64,000 nucleotides of DNA from Siphonodentalium dalli (GCA_032622095.1 CP136067.1:130667030-130731029), one strand, 5' to 3'. Positions 25,110 through 36,025 are shown, counted from the stretch's first letter. Translations and numbers: made by a program. Notes: generated by a model not told the origin, from the sequence alone.

Positions 25110-28100
25110 CTAGACTTGGTCAATAGCATCTAGTTTTGTCTCACGGATGAATGATTGTACAGCTAAGAAATTTTTTTCGTTGTCGCAATCGGGTAGAGCA
25201 GGGTCTCCAAATAGCAGAATTTTTAGTGAGTAAATATTATAAGGAAGTAATTTATTCAATAGGCGAATTCTTGGGATCGAATGTAGGCAACAATCAAAGA
25301 AATAATGGAAGGCATTTTCTTCTCCATTTCCACATGAGCAGTCTTTGCAACTTGCAATGTAATTTTGAACCTTATCTGATAGGAGGTTGCTACATTCACA
25401 TCGTAATCTGCAGTGATATATATTTTCAGTCCGCTTTCCTACATTGTAATATTTGGGGGGTTTGGGTATTTCTGGTTTAAATGTGTTTAGATAACATTGT
25501 AGGTTAAGATCTCGAGTCTTAGTTTTGGTTGCATTCCAATTTTTTACACACGTGGGCATGAATGTTGACTCCATTCTTTTTGTATTAGGTTTAAAATGTA
25601 TAAAGTTTGATGCAAATCTAGTATCGTGGTCGCTTATATCGGAGAATTTTGGGGGAAGTAAGTCAACTAAATATTTGGGCACTTTGTGATTGACAATGTT
25701 ATGAAAAAGTGAAAGTCTTTTTGTTTGTCTTCTTTCTGAAAGTGTTTCCCAACCCATTTCGGTTAGTATTCGTTTGCGAGGTACAGATCTCGTACAGCCA
25801 CTTATAATGCGTGCGGCTTCATATTCTACATCATCTAGTTGTTTGAGTAACTTGTCTGGTGCTCCAGCCCAGACACTACTTGCATATTCCATGATTGGGC
25901 GTACGTGTGACAAATAGAGGATTTCAAGAGTTTTGCGGTTTAAAAGATACTTGAGTCTTCGTAGTTGGGATAATTTAGCATAAGCTCTGGCACATACATT
26001 TTCTATATAACTGTCCCATGTTAAGTCGTCATCTATTTCCATGCCTAGATGCCTGTGCTGTTTAGAGTAATCAAGTCTCAATCCATCAAAGGTTATGAGC
26101 GGTCTCTCAAGGTTTTGAGAACTTGTGAAAAATAGTAATTTTGTCTTAGAATTATTAAATTTAACTATCCATGAGTCCGCCCACTTTCTTATTTTCTCCA
26201 TGTCGTTATTTACACTATGTTCAAGGCTTTGTATGTCCCTATCGGATTTTATGAGGCATGTGTCATCGGCGTATAGTCTGGTTTGTGATTCTATGTTGTC
26301 AGCAATATCGTTTATATAGATTAAAAATAGCAGCGGGCCGACTACGGACCCCTGGGGGACCCCTGCTGTTACTGGCGAATATTTAGAAAAGCTAGAATTT
26401 ATTTGCACCCTTTGTTGCCGTCCGTCCAGATAATTTGTGAACCATTTATGCAAGTTGTCTGTTATTCCATAGTGTTTTAATTTGAGTAACAGACCTTGGT
26501 GCCATACTTTGTCAAACGCTTTCGAGATGTCACAGAAAACAGCACACGTGCTTTGTTCATTGTCTACAGCGTGGTGTATTCTATGAAAAATTTCAACAAG
26601 TTGGAGTTCGGTACTGTGGCCTGGTATAAAACCGGATTGGTATTTATATAGTAAGTTGTTTGTATTTAAATGATTAAAGACTTTGTTGAATACCACTTTT
26701 TCTAATATTTTACCAATACAGCTTATTAGTGAGATGGGGCGATAGTTATTTGGATCACTGCGGTCACCATTTTTAAATATTGGTATTATGTTTGCTCTTT
26801 TCCATGCCACAGGGAAACAACAGCTCTTAAAAGATTTATTAAAAATATAATATAAGGGTTTACTGATGGAGCTGCATGTTTCCCTGAGCAATTTATTGTT
26901 TATCCCATCAGGACCGTTTGCCTTCTTAACAGGAAGGCATTTTAGAATGTCAAATATTTCTTTCTCATTTGTTTTAATTTCTTTTAAAAACTTATTGGTT
27001 CTATCTGCAAAGGTCGGGGGCTCCATTTTATTGGTTTCTAGTGTGCCATGTTTAGTGAATATCTCATTGAGGAGTTCTGCCTTTTGAATCTCATCTTCAA
27101 TATCCGTATTACCTGATTTCAGTATAGGTATTGTATTGTCGGTCGAAAAATTGTTGAGAAGTTGTTTTACAGTGTGCCAGAATTGTTTTGGTTTAGTATT
27201 CACACTTAAGTTTTCGTCTAGATCGCTCATGTATCTTTCCTTTGCTGCTTTTTTTAAATTGTTAACTTTGTTTCGAACACGCTTGTATTTGTTCCAATCA
27301 GACTCCATATTTCTACGAACTGCCAGTTTTTTCAGTCGGTCGCGTTTTCGGATATGTTTTCTGATGATACCGTCAAACCAGGGTTTATCACGATTTCGGA
27401 TTGTTATCTCATGGTATGGGATATGTTTTTTGGAGACCTCTAAGAAGGTTTCAGTGAATTTGTCAACCATTTTATCTATATGCGTCGAGTCGGCTTCGGT
27501 ATGTAACATTTGTTTCCAGTCGATATTGAAGAGTTCCATGTTTAATCTCTCATAGTTGCCCTTTGAATAATTCCAAACAGAACGTTTGTAGGATTTTGGT
27601 TTATATATTGGGACACACACTTCAACCGACGTTGCAAGGTGGTCTGATACTCCGAGATCATAAGTAGAGGGGTTCATTGATTTAATGGTGTCACTTATTA
27701 TGATCGGGTCTAATAAAGTTTCCGAGTTTCCTGCTATTCTAGTTGGTCCGCTTATGACATTTTTTAGAGTAAATTTTGTCATGATTGACTGAAGAGGACC
27801 TGATCTTTTCAGCAAATCGCAATTTAAATCGCCTACTATCACCAGCGAAGAATTTATGGACAAGGCACGTTCGATCGCTTCATCTAGTTTTTTCCAATAT
27901 GTCTCAATACATTCGTTATCTGAACGGTAAGTTACGCAAAGAATAAATTTGTGCTTGGTTCCCACCTCAAACCATAAAATCTCATCTTCAAAACATAAAA
28001 AGTCTAGCAATTTAAAGGTGATATGAGTCGAGAAATATACGGCGAGTCCGCCACCACGTTCGTTCCTATCAAGTCGAATTGGAGGTTGACAGTTAGATAA

Positions 28101-28448
28101 GGTAATGTTTTCACTGGGAAAGTTTGCATTTAGATGTGTTTCGCTAAAGCAGATGATATCAAAATCATCTATCTCCTCTGCAATGTGTGATATTTTGTTT
28201 CTGATACTTCGTATATTGTAGTGAAAAACTGAAAGAGTTTCTTGTTCAAAAGGTCCAGGGTTCTTTTCTGTGTCATTTGATAATATGATGAGGAGGGAGA
28301 GAAGGAGGAATACAGCAAGGTGTCTACAGCGACGAGGGTCGAATGCCAGATTAGTTGGTTTTGAAAAGTTGAGTTTGATGTTACCAGAACGCCAGCGTAT
28401 TTTGAATAGACCGATCGCCTGCCTATACTGCATTAGTGGTACACTCAT
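25110..28448 (-). CDS. LINE ORF2: 2A-like leader, AP endonuclease, reverse transcriptase
   Basis: Intact 1112-residue protein that would nick target DNA and reverse-transcribe the element RNA. Residues about 44-57 form a hydrophobic stretch, followed by the 2A-like motif NDTEKNPGP at 58-66. An exonuclease/endonuclease/phosphatase-type domain runs from about 73 to 275, with NIRS (N78), SETHLN (E103), GDLN (D207, N209) and SDH (268-270). The reverse transcriptase spans about 505-770: ANGPDG, YRPISL, the CDISKAFDKV strand, GVPQGSVVGPLLF and the catalytic YADD at 726-729. A C-terminal Cys/His cluster (CSCGN...H....C) follows about 40 residues before the final segment. Domain order and motifs fit CR1/L2/Jockey-type LINEs. 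The ATG at 28448 is chosen because it precedes the leader. Nothing indicates domestication. Confidence 0.93.
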   Translation of the reverse strand: MSVPLMQYRQAIGLFKIRWRSGNIKLNFSKPTNLAFDPRRCRHLAVFLLLSLLIILSNDTEKNPGPFEQETLSVFHYNIRSIRNKISHIAEEIDDFDIICFSETHLNANFPSENITLSNCQPPIRLDRNERGGGLAVYFSTHITFKLLDFLCFEDEILWFEVGTKHKFILCVTYRSDNECIETYWKKLDEAIERALSINSSLVIVGDLNCDLLKRSGPLQSIMTKFTLKNVISGPTRIAGNSETLLDPIIISDTIKSMNPSTYDLGVSDHLATSVEVCVPIYKPKSYKRSVWNYSKGNYERLNMELFNIDWKQMLHTEADSTHIDKMVDKFTETFLEVSKKHIPYHEITIRNRDKPWFDGIIRKHIRKRDRLKKLAVRRNMESDWNKYKRVRNKVNNLKKAAKERYMSDLDENLSVNTKPKQFWHTVKQLLNNFSTDNTIPILKSGNTDIEDEIQKAELLNEIFTKHGTLETNKMEPPTFADRTNKFLKEIKTNEKEIFDILKCLPVKKANGPDGINNKLLRETCSSISKPLYYIFNKSFKSCCFPVAWKRANIIPIFKNGDRSDPNNYRPISLISCIGKILEKVVFNKVFNHLNTNNLLYKYQSGFIPGHSTELQLVEIFHRIHHAVDNEQSTCAVFCDISKAFDKVWHQGLLLKLKHYGITDNLHKWFTNYLDGRQQRVQINSSFSKYSPVTAGVPQGSVVGPLLFLIYINDIADNIESQTRLYADDTCLIKSDRDIQSLEHSVNNDMEKIRKWADSWIVKFNNSKTKLLFFTSSQNLERPLITFDGLRLDYSKQHRHLGMEIDDDLTWDSYIENVCARAYAKLSQLRRLKYLLNRKTLEILYLSHVRPIMEYASSVWAGAPDKLLKQLDDVEYEAARIISGCTRSVPRKRILTEMGWETLSERRQTKRLSLFHNIVNHKVPKYLVDLLPPKFSDISDHDTRFASNFIHFKPNTKRMESTFMPTCVKNWNATKTKTRDLNLQCYLNTFKPEIPKPPKYYNVGKRTENIYHCRLRCECSNLLSDKVQNYIASCKDCSCGNGEENAFHYFFDCCLHSIPRIRLLNKLLPYNIYSLKILLFGDPALPDCDNEKNFLAVQSFIRETKLDAIDQV
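28251..28274 (-). other. 2A-like ribosome-skipping motif at the ORF2 N-terminus
   Basis: Codons 59-66 of ORF2 read DTEKNPGP, matching the 2A consensus D-x-E-x-N-P-G-P, and are preceded by the Leu/Ile-rich LLLSLLIILSN typical of active 2A contexts. 2A peptides make the ribosome skip the Gly-Pro bond, here between G65 and P66. That would release a 65-residue leader and leave the endonuclease-RT starting with Pro. 2A-like motifs are known at this position in some invertebrate and trypanosome LINEs. Activity here is inferred. Confidence 0.75.
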
Positions 28449-31400
28449 CGATAATATAGTAATTTAGACATGTAGTATAGGCTTGCGATCGTGACTGGTC
28501 GTGAACGGACTTTCATGAAATGATAGAACATGACATCGATGGGTTTGAAACGACTGGTGAATGGTGGTGTAACAAAGAAAATTGTATAACAAAAATAAAC
28601 ATAATATATATAAACTTGTACGTTGGAGCTTTGGTAGATCATTTGATCGGAAATACGGCTGACTACCCAGCCGATGATACTGGATGATAGGGAATTTTGT
28701 ATAATGTTTTCAGCGCGAAGACTTAGTTGGAAAACGTTCACTATCTAGTGTGGTGTTTTTGATTACTGCAAATTAGTGCTGTAAAAGTTTAGTCTTTTAA
28801 AGACCAGACAAACATTTAAATGACATAACCAGGTTGGTCAAAGTTAAATCTTATTTGTGGGGGTGCAATTTTTTAAGAATTACAGTTTTGGAAATGTTTA
28901 AACTATATAAGTTCTGTGAAATTTGTTATCAAAAATGAGTATAATTTTTATAATAGAGTTATCTCCAGTTCGGTAGATTTTAATTTCACTAAGATTTACA
29001 TTAAAAGTCTTGTTTTGTTTTATCAACTATCCGGACCCATATAGGACAGATAAGTACACATATGGAGAGGCTATGTTTAAAATGTGTATACGTTTCTACG
29101 CGATAAAGGCGCCATGTCAGACACCATTGGTCCGCTTCCATCTTCTGTTAGTTAAGATGCTGTGCAAAGTGACGTGAAAGGTCAAGGAGATGCAGCCAGC
29201 GGCCAGCCACGCGATGGAGGAGAAATATGTTTGGTTTTTGGTTCAGGAATATTTAACATATATAGTTGTATTTTCGTTTGTGAACGATGGTTAGAATTTA
29301 GTTCGACCATCTAGCCTCTAAGAGCAATGTTCTGATTCTTAATTTTATCTGGAAAGAACTTTATCTCAGTCCATTGGCATTGGCTATATTCAGTGCATCA
29401 TATCGGGGTCAAATCAGTACAGTACAGTATTGATCAAAACAAAATTATTGTGAATGTTTAAGTTATGTATTATGATTCATGGGTCTTTGCTAAAAGTTTT
29501 TTAAATGTTTTTTGTTTGTTTGTTTTTTGTTTTTGGAGTGCTATACGGTAATATAGTTTCAAAGTCAGTTTAAAGCATGATCTTACGATATGGCGATTGC
29601 TTAATAACTTCAATTCTTTACAAATTTAGGATTTCTCAGCACAAGTTTGGCGAGTATCCTGAAATTTATAGCAATAGCAATATATGGAAACCAAAACCTT
29701 TGTAATATTGAATTGAATTCCTGGTTGTTGGAAGTTGGTTTTGGTGAGCTAGTATCATAGTCCAGTTGTATACTTGTTTAGAATAATGTTTCGTGTTAAA
29801 GCGACAATTCTTCATATCTGTTATAATATGTTTATTTATTATTTGTTTTTTTTTATTAATTTAAGTTTTGTTTTTGTTTTTTGTTGTTATGGTATCCCGT
29901 CAAAATATCAGTCCATGTATTACTCGAGATGGCACTCATATATCACTTGGTTATATGAATATGTACCATTAAGGGGGAGATCAAGCAATCAACTCCGATA
30001 GGGGACCTCCATGAAAAACTCCTCAGCATTAGTTAGATATGAAGCAACTGTGGAACTAATGCAACCACAGTTTAGCAGAAACAACATTTGACTGATGGCC
30101 TGTCTTCATTAATCAGGAAATTGTTGCTATAAATTTTATTTGATATGAAATATCAGTATCAATATGATATCAATGATTCAATATCAAATATTAATATTAT
30201 TTTTTTTTAGTTAAAACCATGCTAGATGAATAATTGTAATCTTTCATTGTGGATATAGATTAGATATCTCCATAATTTAAGAGAAGATAAAAGTACAGAT
30301 GTACTGTAAGTCATGAAACATTTGGCCAGCATTATCTAACAGATGTCGGGTCTGAATCTTGGATGTGCATACAAAGGTTAGGTTTCCATATACTTATCAT
30401 AATACAGGTACAAATAACTCTCATCAGAACAATTTGGCACATAACAAAGTAGATGCCACATGATTTAACAGCATACAATAAATAGAAAATTATAACAAAT
30501 TTCATAAACATGATATTCTATATTATAGTAGCTTGCAGATGATTTGTATGCATTACTTCCCCACGACACTCGTAATACAGAATAACAGAAGAAGTTGTTA
30601 TTGTAGGAACAAAACAAAAACAATAACATCAGAAACGATGCATCATATTTGAGATTTTGAGTAGGACATTGCTGACTAGGAGCAGGCTTTCAATGTTACA
30701 TTTCTAGCATTTACCTGATTGTGCATGTCCATGCCTTAATTGGAAAATGGGGAGTATACTGTAAATGTGCACAAGGTGATCCATACCTTTGCATATTCGG
30801 GGGGGGGGGGGGTGTAATTTCTTTTTCACCATTTACCTATTTTGCTTTGTCGATAAGCTAAAAGGGTCTGTTAATTTTATAATTTGTACTCCCTTTGTAT
30901 ATATCATATTGGGAGTGGGGGTAGCATGTGTTTGGTGCCTTATGACACTTATTATATTGGCACAGGTCATGTAAGAAGAAAAAAAATATATATTTAGGAC
31001 AACTGTCAGTGTTGCGCACATAGCTTTTTCTTTATGAGCATGAGCATACCAGTAGTGTACTTATTATGCACTGGTCAGTCACCGTCACTGCTTTAGTATT
31101 TCCACTTTTAGCATTTATCAGCTTATGCTTTTAGTATCCATGAACTGAGTGCATCAGTTGTATTTGGATAATTATATACTTTTGTATACGAAAGGGGTGG
31201 GGTGGGGGTATTTATGTTTCAGGTTTGACATAAACCTTTTTTTTGTGTATATTCTTTACACGATTTACAATTATCCATGGAAATATCTTTAAATTTTTTG
31301 TTGTTGCATATATTATTGTATGCAGGACATTAGTTAAATTTTGTTTCTGATTTGGGGGTGTTGAAATTAAGCATGATTTTATTTACTATTGTATATGAAT

Positions 31401-32359
31401 TGGGGGGGGGGGGTAATTCTGGTGTTTATAGGTTATATACTTGATTGTTAGATAAAAGAAAAGTTTGTTTGCGACCGTCAGTTGTGATCATAAAGGGTAG
31501 TGGTATGTCATGGCGGAAAATCATACTATTTTAAATAGTTTGTGAATTTAGCAGTTTTATGGTATGCCGTGATGGGTTAGCTTATATATATTAGAATTAG
31601 AATATGTACATATTATAAGAAAATTAATAGTTCATATATATGGACTGCATTTTGTGAAACTTATATACATGACATAAATTAAATCCTTCATATATACGGA
31701 GGTGCTTCAATAGTACCGTGGCTGCATCTTGTGGTATGATGTGGAAGTTGGAACACTGTTTTTAAGATTTAAGTTAAGGCTCCTCATAGTCAGGTGGATA
31801 ACAGAAAAGCTGATGACATGAATTTGGCCTAGATGCAGCAGTTAATAACCAGTGTTTTTATTGCTTTATTTATTCATTGTTTGTCTATTACAACATGTAC
31901 ATATAAATATACATATACACATATGCATATATATACACATACATATATATATACATATACATACAAACGTAAACATACATATACACTTATACATATACAC
32001 ATGCATGCAAGTGCATATGTATACACGTATACACATTTTTTCATGATTTTCAATTGGAAGAGAGTGCATCAGAAAGTGATTGAATTTGATTTTTGTTTGC
32101 AGACAAAGAGAAAGCTTTAGTTTAGTCTGTCTGCTGAGATCGTAGAGGGTAGTGATACGACATGGCGGAATAGCATACAGTAATAATAGTTTGTTAAATT
32201 TGCAGTTTGTGATATGCCGAGGTGGGTGAAATTTGCAGTTTATGATATGCCGAGGTGGGTCAGCATATAAATTACATATATACATTAAACAAAATTTATA
32301 GTTCATAAATATGGAGGTGCTTCAGTAGCACAAAGGCTGCATCTTTTGGAATACTGTTT
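28449..32359. other. 3.9-kb non-coding gap between LINE ORF1 and ORF2
   Basis: No convincing coding frame. It is AT-rich with G-runs on the + strand (30799-30812 is 14 G; others near 31200 and 31401). A TACATA/CACATA microsatellite covers about 31890-32035. The segment nearest ORF1 includes a duplication of the ORF1 3' end. Confidence 0.7.
31450..31803. repeat. Diverged direct duplicate of the ORF1 3' end region (pairs with 32085-32400)
   Basis: Shares GGTAGTG-(n)-CATGGCGGAA, ATATGCCG, GGAGGTGCTTCA-TAG and AACACTGTTTTTAAGA-type words, in the same order, with 32085-32400. The partner overlaps the last ~13 codons of ORF1. The two copies are separated by the TACATA microsatellite. Confidence 0.75.
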
Positions 32360-33052
32360 TTAAGAGTCCATTTCTGGCTCATCAAATTCAGGTGGATGAG
32401 TGGGAAGCTGGGGTTTTATTTCTTCATCCATATTTATCTGCATGCCTCTCATTTGTTCGGTTAGTTTAAAGTATATTTTGCCATTCTGAGTCCAAAAGGA
32501 GTGTAAAGCTCCTGTTTTTCTGAGGTCAGCAAGATCTTTCATTATGGATTGCCTCTTTGGTGTTAGGTCTTCAACGATTAATACCTTTGATTTTGATTTC
32601 AACAGTTTTTTTGCCGCAAAGAGAATTTTCTTGGTGTCAAATCTTGAAAAGCGAACAATTATATTTACAAAGTTGTAAGCGGTTCCATTGTTTCCATTTC
32701 CATTTTGCATCTGTGACCCACGGCTTTTTGTTAGAATTTTGTCAGACAGGGGGTGCGATTTGTCGATGTCTTCTGGCAGAATTTTGATACCTAAGAATTT
32801 GTCACAGAATTTTATCACTTCAGTGCTTGAGTCAAAGTTTCGCAAATCCTTTGTTCCATTTGGTATGGGAAAATTTATAAATCTCAGACTGTTTCCTCTG
32901 CCATGCTGTTCATATTGCTCGAACTTTACTTCCGTACTCTTTTCAAGAGCGTCTAGTCTTTTCTCCAGTTTTGTATTTCTGTCCTTCTCTCTTTTTAGTT
33001 CATTTTCTAGGTGTCTCATTTTTTCATTGGAGCGTTGGTGGAAGAATGCCAC
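32360..33052 (-). CDS. LINE ORF1-like RNA-binding protein
   Basis: Open frame of 230 codons. The nominal start is GTG; the first ATG is at codon 12 (33019), so the real protein is about 219 residues unless it continues from an upstream frame. The N-terminal part is a charged heptad-like coiled coil (LENELKREKDRNTKLEKRL). It is followed by an RRM-like region with GNSLRFINFP, then IIVRFSRFDTKKILFAAKKL and IVEDLTPKRQ, the layout of L1-type ORF1 proteins (coiled coil, RRM, C-terminal domain) that chaperone LINE RNA. The same-strand frame ending at 33024 reads into this one, suggesting a frameshift near the start. The link to ORF2 is by strand and order only. Confidence 0.7.
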   Translation of the reverse strand: MAFFHQRSNEKMRHLENELKREKDRNTKLEKRLDALEKSTEVKFEQYEQHGRGNSLRFINFPIPNGTKDLRNFDSSTEVIKFCDKFLGIKILPEDIDKSHPLSDKILTKSRGSQMQNGNGNNGTAYNFVNIIVRFSRFDTKKILFAAKKLLKSKSKVLIVEDLTPKRQSIMKDLADLRKTGALHSFWTQNGKIYFKLTEQMRGMQINMDEEIKPQLPTHPPEFDEPEMDS

Positions 33053-33257
33053 ATTCGAACCACAGTGGCTCTAAACATTCTTCGTCATCAGTCCATCCAT
33101 TTTGCAGTGGTGACGGAATAGTAGGTTTAGTCAAATGCGACAGTTTCAGTTGACCAACACTGAAGTTCACTCGTTTTATGTGAGGCGTCAGCATCAAAGA
33201 TCTCACCGTGGTAACGCTCTTCTCTCTAGGAAACCCATACATTGTGGATGTGTCCAA
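33024..33257 (-). pseudogene. Probable N-terminal part of LINE ORF1 in another frame
   Basis: A 77-codon minus-strand frame ending in EPLWFECGILPPTLQ stops exactly where the ORF1 frame becomes open, overlapping it by about 29 bases. Its Pro/Trp-rich composition is less random than neighbouring short frames. I infer that ORF1 is broken by a one- or two-base shift here. It could also be an unrelated upstream frame. Confidence 0.4.
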
Positions 33258-33474
33258 GTCAATGACAACGTCATTTCGAACGTCCCAACAGACACCGAGT
33301 TTCCTAAATTCACTGTGGTAACATTTACTTTTCCTTTAAATGCGAGTTGTAATCTTCTCCCGCGAAGCAACGGAATCAACGGATGGAAGAGCAAAACTCT
33401 GACCCGAGACCGTCTGCAATCTCAGTCAAGTCCATAATCGTCTCTTATTTCCAAGCCCGATATCGAATAGTACA

Positions 33475-33860
33475 GGAAATACACCTCATGTTATTCCAAT
33501 GTAATACAGCAAATGGTTTACCCACAATCTTCATATAACTAGACATAGGGTAATATCGCGAAATGTACTGACTGTTGCGGGTGATCGCACTGTCGGCCAT
33601 TTTGTTTTCTCCCTGAGTAGTCGATTGCAGATTTTTTTGTCAGATGCTATTGATGGATTAGTTGCGGTCATATAAGCGTCATAATATTCTAATATTATGA
33701 GTGGTTTTGTGTTTTGTTCTGAAAAAATTGTTGAAAAAAAATAGAATTTCTCAAATTCTGAGCCATATTTTGGCCGCCATCTTGGATTTTGATTTACAAA
33801 TTTGATATCAGTTAACGTAGAATTATAAAAGGAACACAATGAATTATTACCACTTGCAAA
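33475..33860 (-). repeat. Inverted repeat right of the LINE
   Basis: Complement of the left repeat. The two bracket the LINE remains, so the LINE probably inserted into an older fold-back element whose arms now lie about 9.2 kb apart. Confidence 0.8.
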
Positions 33861-34433
33861 GAGCATGCAATGTATTCTTGCTAACACACAGTCTTGTTCT
33901 AGATTGAACACTGAAAAGGAGAGGACTTTGATACAATACTCAGACTAGTGGTCCGATCCTCTCTTCTGTCTTCATCTTTCATCTCATAGTGTTCGTTCAA
34001 GTTAGTTTGTACATTTGATTGTAAGATGAATATTGGAAGAATAATTTGAGTCGACAGTAATGTCACATGCCGTCAATGGCTATGTCGTTAACATGCCGTC
34101 ATGCATAACCCGCATATCAATGTCGAATATGGTTCTTTACCTTTGCTAGCGTATGTGTGATCGATGCAAACGAGGGCAGCACGAATCGCGTTTTTAGACA
34201 AATATTTAAGTGCATTGTCGCCGAAAATTCAGAGGGAGAAGCATATTTCTCGCCCGTTAGAGACCGGAATGTCACCAGAGTGCCCTTAGGTTCGATGTCG
34301 TTAGAGTGTGGAATGTTACCTGAGCGCCATCGGTCTGAAGGCGTTAGATGGCGGAATGTCACCCGATCGCACCGAGGGTGACATTCCGTCAAAAGCAGTT
34401 TCAAATCACCGTGGTTGTGAACATGCTAGATTT
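33861..34433. other. Non-coding stretch with short GGAATGTCACC repeats
   Basis: No gene found. GGAATGTCACC or GGAATGTTACC recurs near 34267, 34311 and 34363, and appears inverted (GGTGACATTCC) near 34377, so a small local palindrome-bearing repeat is present. Confidence 0.55.
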
Positions 34434-34798
34434 CAGCCTCTTCTCCAGAAAACCGGCACATTATCTGATAATAGAACCTGTTTTTGGTTGATAATCTGCT
34501 TAGAATCGTCTCATTTTGAGTCGATAATGTGTTGAACCTGAGAGCAATTTTGTCACACTATCGACTCATAATGAGGGGATTCTAAGCAGATTACGTGCGA
34601 ACACTGACACAGATAAGACAACTTACTACTTTCTAGGTGTACGCTCTTTAACGGGTGTTTTCACTGTGACACGCGCCATAAACGAACGACATACGGATAG
34701 GAGTCACTATCTGCTTATTTCAGAATCAAGTAATCACATTAAATACCTATTTCACATTATAGGTCGATTATGTGCGTGTTTCCGCGAGCATATGTTGT
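34434..34798 (+). repeat. ~370-bp dispersed repeat, copy 1
   Basis: Same-orientation relative of 36415-36782 and 38994-39333. Landmarks are TTCTCC at the start, GATAATCTGCTTAGAATCG, then CGATTCTAAGCAGATTATGTG-like sequence in reverse sense, GTGTACGCTCTTTAAC, and GGTCGATTATGTGCGT near the end. The two middle words are complementary, giving an internal stem-loop of ~120 bases. No coding frame. Confidence 0.85.
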
Positions 34799-35543
34799 AG
34801 CTTTGGTTCTATTAATGTTTTGCTCATGTTCCAATCGACAAAATCATCAGCGAAAGCTAGAAGTGTTAGAAACATATTATTCTCTGAATCCGAATAGAAA
34901 TGCAATCTTGGTGAAATATATCACCATTCACCAATTAGGATCCGTTACATAGTTCCCGGAGCTTTGACCTTTCATACTTGTGTGATTGTTTGATTTCTGT
35001 ATTCATGACTTGTCTATATTTTGCCGCTGGTGTCTTTTAATATTTTGTTTTATAATCAGATTCATTCAAGTCGTATTCATGCCTTATACGATTCTAATAA
35101 TTTCGTGTATATCGACATTAATGATCGACGTTTTTTGTTGTTGTTCTGTGGCACCTGTTCAGCTTATTATATTGGGTCCGATTGGCTCCAGTGCTTGGCT
35201 GCTGAATCAACATATCCTCGCCCAAATAAGCCTTTATCGACTATAATGTGAAATATGTCACTATTCTCACAGAAATACGCACATAATTGACCTACAATTT
35301 GAAATATGTACGGAAGTGTGATTATTTGATTATGAAATAAGCATATAATGGACTCATACCCGTTATTTCGTTTTAAGGTGCGGGCCCCAGTGAACATACA
35401 ATGTTAAAGTGCATACACCTGAAAATTCGTGAGTTGGAGTATTTGTGTATTTGTCCGCACCCAATTTGCTTAGAATTTGCTTGGGATCGAGTTACGTTAG
35501 CTATGTTGTTGAAACAAGTTACTATGTTGTTTAGACAGATTAA
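34799..35543. other. Non-coding stretch
   Basis: No gene or RNA recognised; AT-rich. Short fragments resembling the end of the dispersed repeat (GAAATATGTCAC, AATCA, CATATAATGGAC) recur near 35245-35350. Confidence 0.5.
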
Positions 35544-36025
35544 TTAACTAACTTGTACAATAGAATAGGAAGTGGTGGTTTTACCGACGCCGTATTTTAA
35601 CTAACTTGTATAATAGAATAGGAAGTGGCGTTTTTTACGGACGCCGTATATTAACTAACTTGTATAATATAATAGGAAGTGGCGGTTCTACCGACGCCGT
35701 ATATAAACTAACTTGTATAATAGAATAGGAAGTGGCGGTTTTACCGACGCCGTATATTAACTAACTTGTATAATAGAATAGAAGTGGCGGTTTTTACAGA
35801 CGCCGTATATTAACTAACTTGTATAGTATAATAGGAAGTGGCGGTTTTACCGACGCCGTATATTAACTACCTTGTATAATAGAATAGGAAGTGACGGTTT
35901 TACCGACGCCGTATATTAACTAACTAGTATAATAGAATAGGGAGTGACGGTTTTACGGACGCCGTATATTAACTAACTTGTATAATATAATAGGATGTGG
36001 CGGTTTTTACGGACGCCGTATATTT
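35544..36025. repeat. Tandem array, nine ~53-bp units
   Basis: TTAACTAACTTGTATAATAG followed by GAAGTGGCGGTTTTACCGACG repeats at about 35544, 35597, 35651, 35703, 35757, 35810, 35862, 35915 and 35968. Each unit contains the short palindrome CGGTTTTACCG. Units are 90% or more alike by eye. Confidence 0.92.

Larger units (their letters stand above)
24790..33260 (-). mobile_element. Non-LTR retrotransposon (CR1/L2-like LINE) region
   Basis: Minus-strand element. From its 5' end: an upstream short frame and ORF1 (33257-32360), a 3.9-kb non-coding gap, ORF2 (28448-25110), and a ~320-bp 3' tail. The tail ends near 24790 in AT-rich sequence whose minus strand reads CAGACAAATAAATATG, including an AATAAA. 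ORF2 is uninterrupted, which suggests recent activity. Precise ends and target-site duplications were not identified. ORF1 may belong to the same element or to a neighbour, because the inter-ORF spacing is unusually large. Confidence 0.75.
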
